Position numbers and translations under genes: made by a program. Below are positions 28,800 to 37,580 of a DNA stretch of 64,000 nt, piece after piece. Source of the DNA: an uncultured Caulobacterales bacterium (GTDB taxonomy: Bacteria > Pseudomonadota > Alphaproteobacteria > Caulobacterales > Maricaulaceae); assembly GCA_947503715.1 (NCBI GenBank), contig CANNER010000004.1:62001-126000 (forward strand). Reading direction: 5' to 3'. Positions within the stretch are counted from its first letter, which is position 1. Each line of letters starts with the position of its first letter. The notes beneath the pieces were generated by a model, which saw nothing but the letters and a program-made list of their open reading frames with translations, ran no database searches and was not told where the DNA came from.

Positions 28800-29501
28800 C
28801 TAAATTTGTAAGGCAGACTCAGCCAGCCCCATGTAATCCGGCAGGCAAGCGTCGAGCATCGCTTGATAGTGCGGCGCAATCTCCGGCATCGCTTTTGGCG
28901 GTGCACCAAACCCGGTCGAGGCCCAAACGCCCTTATACCACCACGGCGCCCAAGGACCATCTTCCGGTCGTTCACCCGCTTCCCAGGACAGCATGGCGGG
29001 GTCGAAGGGAATGTCTATCGCCGCGCAGAGTGCTCGGAGTGCCGCACTAGGATTTTGCAGGATTGTTTCACTATGAATGACGGGCGGACGACCTAAATCT
29101 TCCCAAAGCCGTCTTTGCGGTGCGAAGCCCAAATCTCCCACCTCAAAATCACCGCGCTCTTTGGCATAGCTCGCGATGACCCGTTGCGGATGACGGATGA
29201 GGAAGAAATGCTTTGCATCTTTCGCCCAATCCATCGGAAAACCATCCAACATGTGATGCGGCATGTGTTTTTGAAAGGAATACTCCTCAGCAACCGGAGT
29301 TTTGCAAAGTTCGGCGACTCGCTCCGGATCCGTCTCATTCTGCGCCAAAGTCTCTTCCCGCCCCGGATGGGCTTTACCCGACACTTTGAGATAGGCTGCA
29401 AAAAACGGCTCATCCATCACGGTGCAATCCGCCCGCGACCCGAAACTGCGCATCATGGCCGTGGACAGGTTCCGCGGCCCCGACCACATGGCGATGATCA
29501 T
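28800..29501 (-). CDS. sulfotransferase-like P-loop protein
   Basis: 233 residues. It begins IAMWSGPRNLSTAMMRSFGSR, where GPRNLST stands in the place of the PAPS loop, and later has FLIRHPQRVIASYAKER, the 3'-phosphate-binding pattern. PWAPWWYKGVWASTGF near the C-terminus is typical of a small clade often found beside aminotransferases. It overlaps the aminotransferase gene (ATGA), so the two probably act together, for instance modifying or handling the same amino-acid-derived compound. Sulfotransfer is a family inference, not shown. Confidence 0.75.
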   Translation of the reverse strand: MIIAMWSGPRNLSTAMMRSFGSRADCTVMDEPFFAAYLKVSGKAHPGREETLAQNETDPERVAELCKTPVAEEYSFQKHMPHHMLDGFPMDWAKDAKHFFLIRHPQRVIASYAKERGDFEVGDLGFAPQRRLWEDLGRPPVIHSETILQNPSAALRALCAAIDIPFDPAMLSWEAGERPEDGPWAPWWYKGVWASTGFGAPPKAMPEIAPHYQAMLDACLPDYMGLAESALQI

Positions 29502-30412
29502 GCAGACGTGTCTTTATGGATGAGGTCGAGATAGAGCTTTTGCAGACGCTCAACCATCGGCCCGCGTTTACCGTCACCAATCTTGCGGCCGTCAATGTCA
29601 CCAACAGGTGCGAGGCCTGCAAAGGTCCCCGTCGTAAAAGCTTCATCCGCGCTGTAACATTTCATCAGGCTGAAGTTTTTTTCAAAGACGGGAATGTCAT
29701 TGGCTTTGCAAAGGTCGACGATCTTGCCGCGCGTAATCCCGCCAAGGCAGTAATCGCCCGACGAGGTCCAGACTTCGCCCTTGCGCACAATAAAGAAATG
29801 CGTGGAGTTGCAAGTCGCGACGAAGCCTTGCGGGTCGAGCATCAAGCCCTCATCCGCCCCTGCCTTGATCGCCTGAATACAGGCCGTAACGCAATTGATC
29901 TTGGAATGCGAGTTCAGGCCGGGGTCCTGCACATCGGACCGTCCGCGCCGCACGGAAACGGTGTAAAGGCGGAGCGGGTTAACGGCTGTTGCGGGATTGG
30001 CTTTTTTAAATTCCGGCGCAATCACGATCGTCGCATCAGAGATAATGACACGCGGGTCTTGGTACGGTGTCGAGCGTAATCCGCGTGTCAGCATGAGTCG
30101 GATATGGACATCTTCCACCATCTCATTGGCAGACAGCGTCTCGTAAATTCGCGTCGTGAGCGCGGCCTTCGTCAAGCCAATATCAATGTCGAGCGCGGCT
30201 GCGCCTTCCCAGAGGCGCTCGAGATGATCGTCTAGAAAAGCAACCCGTCCGCCATGGACCCGCAGACCTTCCCACACGCCGTCGCCCAACATGAAACCCG
30301 AATCGAAAACATTCACGACGGCTTTATCCCGCCGGACCAACTCACCATTTACATTAAAGAGAACTGAGGCGTTCCGATCATCAGGTACGTAAGCGTGAGA
30401 GCCATAGGACAT
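29498..30412 (-). CDS. class IV (branched-chain/D-amino-acid type) aminotransferase
   Basis: 304 residues. It has the fold-type IV pattern FDSGFMLGDGVWEGLRVHGGRVAFLDDHLERL, the PLP Lys in NSHSKINCV near residue 170, FVATCNSTHFFIV, and GGITRGKIVDLC binding the cofactor phosphate. It could use branched-chain, D-amino acid or aminodeoxychorismate-like substrates; I do not choose among them. ATG 30412 lies four bases after the upstream MBL gene stop and is preferred over an in-frame TTG at 30433 that overlaps that gene. Confidence 0.88.
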   Translation of the reverse strand: MSYGSHAYVPDDRNASVLFNVNGELVRRDKAVVNVFDSGFMLGDGVWEGLRVHGGRVAFLDDHLERLWEGAAALDIDIGLTKAALTTRIYETLSANEMVEDVHIRLMLTRGLRSTPYQDPRVIISDATIVIAPEFKKANPATAVNPLRLYTVSVRRGRSDVQDPGLNSHSKINCVTACIQAIKAGADEGLMLDPQGFVATCNSTHFFIVRKGEVWTSSGDYCLGGITRGKIVDLCKANDIPVFEKNFSLMKCYSADEAFTTGTFAGLAPVGDIDGRKIGDGKRGPMVERLQKLYLDLIHKDTSA

Positions 30413-30416
30413 AGAG

Positions 30417-31340
30417 TTAGATATCGCCGCCAAGCGAACGCCATGTCGCCATGATAATCGCGTCTTTTGTGATGAAGCTTTCGAGATCCGTCATATCGGC
30501 CAGTGGGTCTGCTGCTGTGATTGCGGCCAGACTCTCGCCTGCATCTTTCCGTGCTTTCACACGATCATGGATAGCCTGCAGACGTTTGATACTCTCACCC
30601 AATTCAGCTTTCGTTGTCGTGGCTGCACCGTGTCCCGGAATAATCACGGTCTCCGCATCCGCCCCATCATAAGCTATCTGTTGCGCGGCAATCATACCTT
30701 GGATGGACCCACCGGAATCGACATCAACAAAGGGCAGCATGTTATAGAAAAAATTATCACCCAAATGCATGATATTCGCGCCTACGAAATGAACAATCGT
30801 ATCCCCATCCGTATGCCCGGATGGCACATGGATGGCGCGAACCTCGTCGCCATTAAACCAGAGCGTCATATTCTCGGAATAAGTCAGGGTCGGCCAAAGC
30901 GAGGCATCCCGCGCATCCTGCTGGCGACCAAAGGCCTCATTCATATATGTGATGCCCATTCTTTTTCGGACATTTTCATGCGCCATAATCGTGGCGCCAA
31001 CGGCCTTCATTTCGGCATTTGCGCCCGTATGGTCGCCGTGATGATGCGTGTTCAAGACATAGGTAATGGGCTGGTCAGAGAGGGTTCCGATGACATCAAT
31101 AATTTCCTGGCCAAATCGTGCAAATTTATCATCAATCACATAAACGCCGTCTTCGCCCGTACTGACGCCAATATTGCCGCCAGGCCCGAGAAGAACATAG
31201 ATCCCACCGCCCAAATCCTGACTCGTAATATTGGGCTTGGCCGGAGCTTCCGCCGCATCCTGTGGCGCAGCATTAGCGTCAATTTCAGCCTGTGAACACG
31301 CCGCGAGAAGAAGTGAAGAGGCGAGGAGAATACGTTTCAT
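30417..31340 (-). CDS. MBL-fold metallohydrolase lipoprotein
   Basis: 307 residues. A lipoprotein signal (lipobox LAAC) is followed by a metallo-beta-lactamase fold with the zinc motif NTHHHGDHTGANA, a later ligand His in PSGHTDGDTIVHF and IPGHGAAT. This resembles periplasmic lactonase/beta-lactamase-like MBL proteins; substrate unknown. A good ribosome site (AAGGAT) precedes the ATG. It lies four bases upstream of the aminotransferase and 12 bases after the 2-hydroxyacid dehydrogenase, so all may be one operon from 32354 to 28800. Confidence 0.88.
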   Translation of the reverse strand: MKRILLASSLLLAACSQAEIDANAAPQDAAEAPAKPNITSQDLGGGIYVLLGPGGNIGVSTGEDGVYVIDDKFARFGQEIIDVIGTLSDQPITYVLNTHHHGDHTGANAEMKAVGATIMAHENVRKRMGITYMNEAFGRQQDARDASLWPTLTYSENMTLWFNGDEVRAIHVPSGHTDGDTIVHFVGANIMHLGDNFFYNMLPFVDVDSGGSIQGMIAAQQIAYDGADAETVIIPGHGAATTTKAELGESIKRLQAIHDRVKARKDAGESLAAITAADPLADMTDLESFITKDAIIMATWRSLGGDI

Positions 31341-31352
31341 GTTGGCAATCCT

Positions 31353-32354
31353 TTAAGAGGCAATTTGAAATGACGCGCCGGGCGGCAGCACGCGATTAGG
31401 GCAAGCGTGATGATCCATCATCGCGCGAATATTGATCAGCACGAGCTCCCCCATCTCGCGACGGGACTCGAACGTGGCGGACCCGATATGGGGCGCCAGG
31501 ATCACATTCGGCAAATCCAGCAAAGCCGGATGGGGTGACGGTTCATCTTCATACACGTCCAGACCTGCGCCTGAAATCGTACCCGCCTGTAATGCAGTGG
31601 CGAGGGCGGCTTCGTCAATGATTTCGCCGCGCGCCGTGTTCACAATATAGCTATCAGGCCGCATCAATTTCAGACGATCCGCATTGATGAGATGATGCGT
31701 ATCAGGCGTGGACGGACAATGGAGCGAGACAAAATTCACTTGCCCCAACATCTCGTCGAGATTTTCATGCCATGTCGCGCCGAGGCTGTCCTCAATCCCC
31801 TTCGGGATGCGGCGACGGTTGTGATAATGGACATCGAGACCAAAAGCATGCGCGCGTCTTGCGAGCGCCTGACCAATGCGGCCCATGCCGACAATCCCGA
31901 GTGCCCCGCCGCGCACACGGTGGCCCAGCATATGGGTTGGGCTCCAGCCTTTGAACTCCCCCGCCCGTAAACGGCGATCACCTTCGACGAGACGGCGCGG
32001 GACGGCGAGCAGCAAAGCCATGGCGAGATCTGCCGTATCCTCGGTCAGCACACCCGGCGTATTGGAAACGGCGATGCCTTTCTTATGGGCAGCGGCCACA
32101 TCAATGTGATCGGTCCCCGCGCCGAAATTCGCGATGAGCTTTAGCCGCGGAGACGCCGCCGCAATGATTTCCGCATCAATTCTATCCGTCACCGTCGGGA
32201 CGAAGACATCGCAATCGGCAATGGCGGTCAAGAGTTGTTCCCGCGTCGCATGCAAATCATCCGTGCGCAATTCCGTCTCGAACAAATCCGTCAGACGGCT
32301 TTCAATCTCGGCGGGGAGACGACGGGTGACGACAACTTTGGGACTCTTCTTCAT
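31353..32354 (-). CDS. D-2-hydroxyacid dehydrogenase (glyoxylate/hydroxypyruvate reductase type)
   Basis: 333 residues. The NAD(P) site is LGIVGMGRIGQALARRA, followed by HNRRR, whose arginines favour NADP. The substrate segment NFGAGTDHIDV, the catalytic Arg in NTARGEIID, Glu in DVYEDEP and His in LAPHIGSAT are complete. It probably interconverts glyoxylate/glycolate or hydroxypyruvate/glycerate. ATG 32354 (MKKSPKVVVTRRLP) is the normal start; a 24-residue in-frame extension is unlike the family. It heads the minus-strand group running to 28800. Confidence 0.92.
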   Translation of the reverse strand: MKKSPKVVVTRRLPAEIESRLTDLFETELRTDDLHATREQLLTAIADCDVFVPTVTDRIDAEIIAAASPRLKLIANFGAGTDHIDVAAAHKKGIAVSNTPGVLTEDTADLAMALLLAVPRRLVEGDRRLRAGEFKGWSPTHMLGHRVRGGALGIVGMGRIGQALARRAHAFGLDVHYHNRRRIPKGIEDSLGATWHENLDEMLGQVNFVSLHCPSTPDTHHLINADRLKLMRPDSYIVNTARGEIIDEAALATALQAGTISGAGLDVYEDEPSPHPALLDLPNVILAPHIGSATFESRREMGELVLINIRAMMDHHACPNRVLPPGASFQIAS

Positions 32355-32447
32355 AAAGCGTTGATGCGGGAATCTTTGCACAAAAGCAATGCGCGACGCG
32401 CCCTGTATTAGGAATGGATTAACCAAATCGCGTGCACATCAAGGCCT

Positions 32448-32999
32448 ATGCGCAAACTCTCTATCTCTCTTCTCATTTCCGTTCTTTTCGTGAGCCCGGC
32501 TCTGGCTCAGGACCGCACGACGCGTGTTGTTGAACCCGTACCCGCGGCGGCGTCCATTCAAAATCTTTACCGCGTGAGTGCGGACCAGACGCCGTCAGGC
32601 TTTATCGTGCCCCGTTTTGTCTCGCTGAAATTTACCAAGGTCAATGCGCGGACGGGTCCGAGTCGCGATCACGCCATTGCTTATCAATATCAACGTCGGG
32701 GATTACCGCTGCTCATCGTGGCGGAAACCGAAATGTGGCGGAAAGTCCGGGATATTTCCGGGGACGAAGCCTGGGTCCGCAAGCCTGCCCTGTCCGGTGC
32801 GAGAACCGTCATCGCCCTGCGCGAGACGAGCCTGCGCAGTAAACCAAAACCCGAAGCTCGCGAAGTCGCGCGCACGGACGTCCAAGCCGTCATGCGGCTG
32901 GAGAGCTGCGACGGGAATGGCTGGTGTCAGGTGAAGGCGGAAAACGGACTGAAAGGTTGGGCCAAAAAACAAGACCTGTGGGGCGCTTCGCGCCCGTGA
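32448..32999 (+). CDS. exported bacterial SH3-like domain protein
   Basis: 183 residues. A signal peptide (cleavage near ALAQ) is followed by two SH3b-like units: FTKVNARTGPSRDHAIAYQYQRRGLPLLIVAETEMWRKV with DISGDEAWV, then ALRETSLRSKPKPEAREVAR with NGWCQVKAENGLKGWAKK. The family (DUF1058-like) is periplasmic and thought to bind peptidoglycan or peptides. It is divergent from the dehydrogenase and is followed by a good terminator. Confidence 0.85.
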   Translation: MRKLSISLLISVLFVSPALAQDRTTRVVEPVPAAASIQNLYRVSADQTPSGFIVPRFVSLKFTKVNARTGPSRDHAIAYQYQRRGLPLLIVAETEMWRKVRDISGDEAWVRKPALSGARTVIALRETSLRSKPKPEAREVARTDVQAVMRLESCDGNGWCQVKAENGLKGWAKKQDLWGASRP

Positions 33000-33072
33000 G
33001 GGGTCCGGGGAACCCATCGCAGCGAAGCGCCGAACCGCGATAGCGGTGAGGATGCGATGATTGTAATTTGAT

Positions 33073-33097
33073 ACCTCTCCTCGGGGAGAGGTGTTTT
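33073..33097 (+). terminator. rho-independent terminator after the SH3 gene
   Basis: ACCTCTCC (33073-33080), loop TCGG, GGAGAGGT (33085-33092), then GTTTTTAT. A perfect eight-base stem and a T-run form a standard terminator for the plus-strand SH3 gene. It ends at the stop of convergent mtnP. Confidence 0.85.
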
Positions 33098-34005
33098 TAT
33101 GTCTTCAAAACCCGACCCGCCACTGCATCCAACATCCTCATACGCTTTGGGTCCCGCGCCTCAGGCGGCGTGATTATTGCGACATCAAGATTTGTCTCAA
33201 TTCCGCTGGGACACGGCGTCCGGTCCATCTCGGCCAATCTCTCGACCAGCCCCAAAACCGCCTTCGCCGCAACGGCTGAATTCTGGCGCATGATCGCAAT
33301 TACACTCGCGACATCGACACTGCCGTGACCGTCATGCCAGCAATCATAATCCGTCACCATGGCCATGGTCGCGTAAGGCAGTTCGGCTTCACGGGCGAGT
33401 TTGGCTTCGGGCATATTTGTCATCCCAATGACATCGCATCCCCAGCCGCGATACATATGCGACTCTGATTTGGTGGAAAATTGCGGCCCCTCCATCGCGA
33501 GATAGGTCAGGCTCTCGCCGGATTGCGGGCGATGGACCGTCGCGCCCGCCGCCTCTGCCGCATCCCCGGCCAGCGCGGACAGCCGTTCACAAATCGGATC
33601 AGCGACACTGACATGGGCGACGCAGCCTTTACCGAAAAATGATTTTTCACGTTTGAAAGTCCGGTCAATGAACTGATCGACCATCACGAAATCACCGGGC
33701 GCATAGGCCTCTTGCAAACTGCCTACAGCGGATATCGACAGGATATCGGTACAGCCCGCCCGTTTCAACGCATCGATATTGGCGCGGTAATTTACGTCAG
33801 ACGGCGAGAGTGCGTGACCCCGCCCGTGACGCGGGAGAAACCGCAGGCGTACACCATTCATCTCAGCGAATAATATCTCGTCAGATGGCTCACCCCAAGG
33901 CGTCGAAATCGACACCCATTCCGGGTTTTCCAATCCGGGTATATCGTAAAGACCGGATCCCCCGAGAATACCGAGTGTCCAGTGTGAGGCAGATTTATGT
34001 TTCAT
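33097..34005 (-). CDS. mtnP: S-methyl-5'-thioadenosine phosphorylase
   Basis: 302 residues. It phosphorolyses methylthioadenosine to adenine and 5-methylthioribose-1-phosphate in methionine salvage. Family evidence: LGILGGSGLYDIPGL (phosphate loop), FLPRHGRGHALSPSDVNYRANIDALK, SAVGSLQEAYAPGDFVMVDQFIDRT and the substrate Met/Asp region GMTNMPEAKLAREAELPYATMAMVTDYDCWH. These match MtnP rather than purine nucleoside phosphorylase. It stands between convergent and co-directional neighbours with no obvious operon partner. Confidence 0.95.
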   Translation of the reverse strand: MKHKSASHWTLGILGGSGLYDIPGLENPEWVSISTPWGEPSDEILFAEMNGVRLRFLPRHGRGHALSPSDVNYRANIDALKRAGCTDILSISAVGSLQEAYAPGDFVMVDQFIDRTFKREKSFFGKGCVAHVSVADPICERLSALAGDAAEAAGATVHRPQSGESLTYLAMEGPQFSTKSESHMYRGWGCDVIGMTNMPEAKLAREAELPYATMAMVTDYDCWHDGHGSVDVASVIAIMRQNSAVAAKAVLGLVERLAEMDRTPCPSGIETNLDVAIITPPEARDPKRMRMLDAVAGRVLKT

Positions 34006-34043
34006 AATCCCGCTCTAGCGAGCGAGACCGCTCGAGGCAAAGC

Positions 34044-34562
34044 CTAACGCAGGCTGACGACCACGAGCGTCAAAGTAATCAGGGCGTAGGCGATAATGCC
34101 AAAAACAATCAGGCTTTGCTGCGAGTTCTTACTCACAGTGGATTTAGCGAGGGTCGAGACCTGATTGAGAAGCTGCGGCCATGTATAGGAGACGAAGTCA
34201 CCCTGACTCATCACGGAAACGAGGCGGTCTTCATTATCAACGACCGGCAAGCGACGAAATCTTTCATTCGACATAATCCGCAACCAATCCGTCAGGTCAT
34301 CTTCTTCATTGGCTTTTCGGAGTTCGGTCGACATCACCTGCTCAACTTTAGTCGTCGCAGGATCAAGTTCGGGTGCCATGACGCGTTTGAAAATATCCCG
34401 TTCCGTCATGAGGCCGAGAACACGGCGTTCCGCGTCGACCACGATGATAGACCCGAAGTTTTTTTCCGCCATGAGTTTGACAGCCGCGAGAACGGTCATG
34501 TCAGGGCCACAGGTAAGCGGGACGGGTTTATTACCATATTCTGGACGATTTTTGATTTTCAT
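34044..34562 (-). CDS. CBS-domain protein with C-terminal membrane anchor
   Basis: 172 residues. Two CBS motifs (about residues 10-70 and 75-130: MTVLAAVKLMAEKNFGSIIVVDAERRVLGLMTERDIFKRV and LRIMSNERFRRLPVVDNEDRLVSVMSQGDFV) form one Bateman module that normally binds adenine nucleotides. A C-terminal hydrophobic helix (IVFGIIAYALITLTLVVVSL) anchors it. The anchor is a less common addition. Target unknown. It is transcribed in the same direction as the bc1 operon but is separated from it by a terminator. Confidence 0.85.
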   Translation of the reverse strand: MKIKNRPEYGNKPVPLTCGPDMTVLAAVKLMAEKNFGSIIVVDAERRVLGLMTERDIFKRVMAPELDPATTKVEQVMSTELRKANEEDDLTDWLRIMSNERFRRLPVVDNEDRLVSVMSQGDFVSYTWPQLLNQVSTLAKSTVSKNSQQSLIVFGIIAYALITLTLVVVSLR

Positions 34563-34640
34563 AATTAATCCCTATTCTCTTCTCAGGAGTAGTTACGCGC
34601 GAAAAGGTCGCAGAGTTCGAAAACAGGAGCGGATATAAAA

Positions 34641-34666
34641 AAACCCGACCAAAGGGCCGGGTTTTA
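34641..34666 (-). terminator. rho-independent terminator of the bc1 operon
   Basis: Read on the minus strand, AAAACCCG and CGGGTTTT arms (34666-34659 and 34648-34641) enclose a small inner CC/GG pair. A run of T (34641-34635 region) follows. It lies 24 bases past the cytochrome c1 stop. The A-run on the other side means it could also act on plus-strand transcripts. Confidence 0.8.
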
Positions 34667-34689
34667 AAAGTCGTAATTTTTGAACGAGC

Positions 34690-35553
34690 CTAGTGCTCTA
34701 CGTTACGCCAAACGCGCTTATAGGACGCGAATAGAAGCGCAGATAAGATCAGCAAATAAACGAGCGTCATGATACCAATCGACTTGCGTTGTTCCAGTTT
34801 TGGATCGGCTGTCCAGGCGAGGAATTGTGTGACGTCATAGGCCATCTGTTCGACAGTCGCTTCCGGTGCGTCGACCATCTTGCTCTCGCCGTGATCGATG
34901 ATCTCCGTCGGTTCATAGTCGACGAGGCCTTCTGAGAGTTGTGGCGGCATGGCGATCTTTCCGCCTTCCATCACAGGGTTCCAATAGAGCCCCGGTGTCA
35001 GCTCAACTTCGTCAGGCTTTGGCACATCATAGGCGATGAGCAGATTATAGACATAATCCGCCCCGCCCGTCCGGGCTTTGACCATGCTGGACAGATCCGG
35101 CGGAAGCGCACCGCCATTGGAGGCGCGGGCCGCCGCATCATTCGGGAAGATTGGCGGGAAATAATCTGCCGGAATACCGGAACGATCGATCGTATCACCT
35201 GTCTCGCTATCGATATCTTCAATCGTCCAGTCCGCTGCGAAATTTTTCACATAGGGATTGTCGTTCGGGTTCGGAAAATCGTCGAGATAATATGGGCCAT
35301 CTTCATCGCCGAGATGGCGGAAAGCGACATATTTCAAACCATGACAGGCCGCACAAACTTCGCGGTAGACTTGGTAGCCACGCTGCATTGCTGCGCGGTC
35401 ATATTGACCGAAAGCCCCGTTAAAGGACCAGTCAACATATTTCATTTTATAGTCACCAACGGGTCCGCCGCCTGCCGCATAAGCGATCCCGGCAACGGAA
35501 GCGGTGGCGATAACGCCACCTAGCATCAGTGTTTTGAGTGTCTTGAACGCCAT
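34690..35553 (-). CDS. petC: cytochrome c1 of the bc1 complex
   Basis: 287 residues. A Sec signal (LMLGGVIATASVAGIAYA) leads to the haem c motif CAACHGLKYVAFRHL and the axial Met region KIAMPPQLSEGL. A single C-terminal helix (IGIMTLVYLLILSALLFASY) anchors the protein. It passes electrons from the Rieske centre to soluble or membrane cytochrome c. ATG 35553 has GGAG nine bases upstream and is preferred over the in-frame start at 35568. Third gene of the classical order Rieske, b, c1. It is 33 bases downstream of petB. Confidence 0.96.
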   Translation of the reverse strand: MAFKTLKTLMLGGVIATASVAGIAYAAGGGPVGDYKMKYVDWSFNGAFGQYDRAAMQRGYQVYREVCAACHGLKYVAFRHLGDEDGPYYLDDFPNPNDNPYVKNFAADWTIEDIDSETGDTIDRSGIPADYFPPIFPNDAAARASNGGALPPDLSSMVKARTGGADYVYNLLIAYDVPKPDEVELTPGLYWNPVMEGGKIAMPPQLSEGLVDYEPTEIIDHGESKMVDAPEATVEQMAYDVTQFLAWTADPKLEQRKSIGIMTLVYLLILSALLFASYKRVWRNVEH

Positions 35554-35586
35554 GTCTACGCTCTCCAATTCGAAATGTGTGTCGCG

Positions 35587-36873
35587 CTATTCAGCAGGCA
35601 GGAGGCCGGCACCGCGTTTCTGATCACCGAGGACGGCTTTGGTGATCGAGTCCGGTCGTTTGACGGGTTTCTCAATCAAGCCGAGGACGGGCAGAATTAC
35701 GAGGAAATAAGCGAAGTAATAGAGCGTCGCAGCCTGGCCGAGACGGTAGAACGTAATGCCTGCATCTTTGCCCAGTGGGATTGCGATATCATCCGGCACA
35801 CCGGCACCACACCAACCGAGGATGAAACACATCACGATAAAGATGAGGAAGAACCAACGGGCGACCGGACGGAAGCGCATGGAACGGACCTTATGCGTAT
35901 CTAGCCATGGCAAGACGAAGAGTACAACAATCGCGCCGAGCATGAGCAGGATACCAAAGAGTTTGGACGGCACAGCCCGCAAAATCGCGTAGAAGGGCAG
36001 GAAGTACCATTCCGGCACAATATGCGCAGGGGTCTTCATCGCATCCGCTTCAATATAGTTATCCGCGTGGCCGAGGGCATCCGGCAGATAGAAGAGGAAG
36101 AAGGCGAAGATAAACAGGAAGACCGCAATCGCGAAGGCATCCTTGACCGTGTAGAACGGGTGGAAGGAGAGCGTATCGGATTTGGTTTTCTCAGTAATAC
36201 CAATCGGGTTGTTCTGACCCACATGATGCAGGGCCCAGACGTGGAGACCGACAAGCGCGGCAATCACGAAAGGCAACAGATAGTGCAGCGCGAAGAAGCG
36301 CGTCAGGGTCGCGTTATCAACGGCATATCCGCCGAGAAGCCATTGTTGCAACGCTTCACCGACGACCGGAACGGCGCCAAAGAAACCTGTAATCACAGTC
36401 GCACCCCAGAAGGACATCTGTCCCCACGGCAATGTATAGCCGAGGAAAGCCGTCGCCATCATGACGAGGTAAATCAAACAGCCGATAATCCAGAGAACTT
36501 CACGTGGCGCTTTATAAGACCCGTAATAAAGACCCCGGAACATATGCATGTAAACGGCGAGGAAGAACATGGACGCGCCCACGGCATGCATACTTTGCAG
36601 CAACCAACCAAATGGAACATCACGACGAATACGCTGAACAGACGCGAAGGCACCGTCTACATCCGCCACATAATGCATGGCCAAAATAACACCTGAGATA
36701 ATCTGAACGACGAGACACAGGGCGAGAATACCGCCAAATGTGTACCAATAGTTCAGGTTCCGCGGGGACGGGAACGTCATAAAATCCGCACCCATGCGAA
36801 CGATCGGCAAACGCTGATCCAACCACTTGGACGCGGCGTATTTGGGCTCATAGGTTGAAGGATGTCCGGACAT
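35587..36873 (-). CDS. petB: cytochrome b of the bc1 complex
   Basis: 428 residues, eight membrane helices. Both haem His pairs are visible (SMHAVGASMFFLAVYMHMFRG and FALHYLLPFVIAALVGLHVWALH), as is the quinol-site PEWYFLPFYAILRAVPSK. It oxidises ubiquinol at Qo and reduces quinone at Qi. Normal bacterial length. It starts three bases after the petA stop, so the two are coupled. Confidence 0.97.
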   Translation of the reverse strand: MSGHPSTYEPKYAASKWLDQRLPIVRMGADFMTFPSPRNLNYWYTFGGILALCLVVQIISGVILAMHYVADVDGAFASVQRIRRDVPFGWLLQSMHAVGASMFFLAVYMHMFRGLYYGSYKAPREVLWIIGCLIYLVMMATAFLGYTLPWGQMSFWGATVITGFFGAVPVVGEALQQWLLGGYAVDNATLTRFFALHYLLPFVIAALVGLHVWALHHVGQNNPIGITEKTKSDTLSFHPFYTVKDAFAIAVFLFIFAFFLFYLPDALGHADNYIEADAMKTPAHIVPEWYFLPFYAILRAVPSKLFGILLMLGAIVVLFVLPWLDTHKVRSMRFRPVARWFFLIFIVMCFILGWCGAGVPDDIAIPLGKDAGITFYRLGQAATLYYFAYFLVILPVLGLIEKPVKRPDSITKAVLGDQKRGAGLLPAE

Positions 36874-36876
36874 AAT

Positions 36877-37416
36877 CTAGCCTACCTTAATTGTGGTTTC
36901 ATTGACGAAACTATATGGCGGAATGGCCATATTCGTCGGGGCCGGACCCTTACGGATACGGCCGGATGTATCATAGTGAGAGCCATGGCACGGGCAGTAC
37001 CAGCCCTCGTAATCGCCGGCTTCGCCGACCGGTACGCAGCCGAAATGCGTACAGACGCCGACCATGACGAGGAATTTCGGATCCACTTCGCCGGATGTGC
37101 CGGGGACCAAACGTTCGGCATCGGTTGCGGGATCTTTTAAATCAGCGAGTTCAACGGCCTCGGCTTTCGCGATTTCTTCGGCCGTCCGGTGACGCACAAA
37201 TACGGGCTTGCCGCGCCAGAGCATCTTGAGCTGTTGCCCTTCGGCAATCTTGGACAGGTCGATTTCAATCGAGCCTGCTGCGAGTGTATCGGCGGCTTTG
37301 CCCATTTGTGCAACAAGCGGCCAGCCAATCGCGGCGACGCCCGCCGCGGCGGCGGCACCGGTCGCTAAAAAGATAAAATCGCGCTTTGATCCGTCTTCGG
37401 GTTGGTTGTCGGACAT
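36877..37416 (-). CDS. petA: ubiquinol-cytochrome c reductase Rieske subunit (canonical)
   Basis: 179 residues. The twin-arginine-like start (SKRDFIFLATGAAAAAGVAAIGWP) doubles as membrane anchor. The 2Fe-2S cluster loops are CTHFGCVP and CPCHGSHYD. The Ser and Tyr in GSHYD are those that hydrogen-bond the cluster and raise its potential in known bc1 complexes. It is first in petABC. A paralogue lacking both residues lies 164 bases upstream. Confidence 0.97.
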   Translation of the reverse strand: MSDNQPEDGSKRDFIFLATGAAAAAGVAAIGWPLVAQMGKAADTLAAGSIEIDLSKIAEGQQLKMLWRGKPVFVRHRTAEEIAKAEAVELADLKDPATDAERLVPGTSGEVDPKFLVMVGVCTHFGCVPVGEAGDYEGWYCPCHGSHYDTSGRIRKGPAPTNMAIPPYSFVNETTIKVG

Positions 37417-37580
37417 AGCCTGCGTCCACTCCTTCTTGGCCGGGTGATCCGGCGAGTCTGATTAATCGGGCGGTTCTTAGAAGGATATAGGAAGGATTGC
37501 CAGTGGGGATTCGCGGCATTGCGACGCAATTTTCATGGAGATTACAGTTCCTCGGCCCATTTTGCGGCAGGGGAACATCG

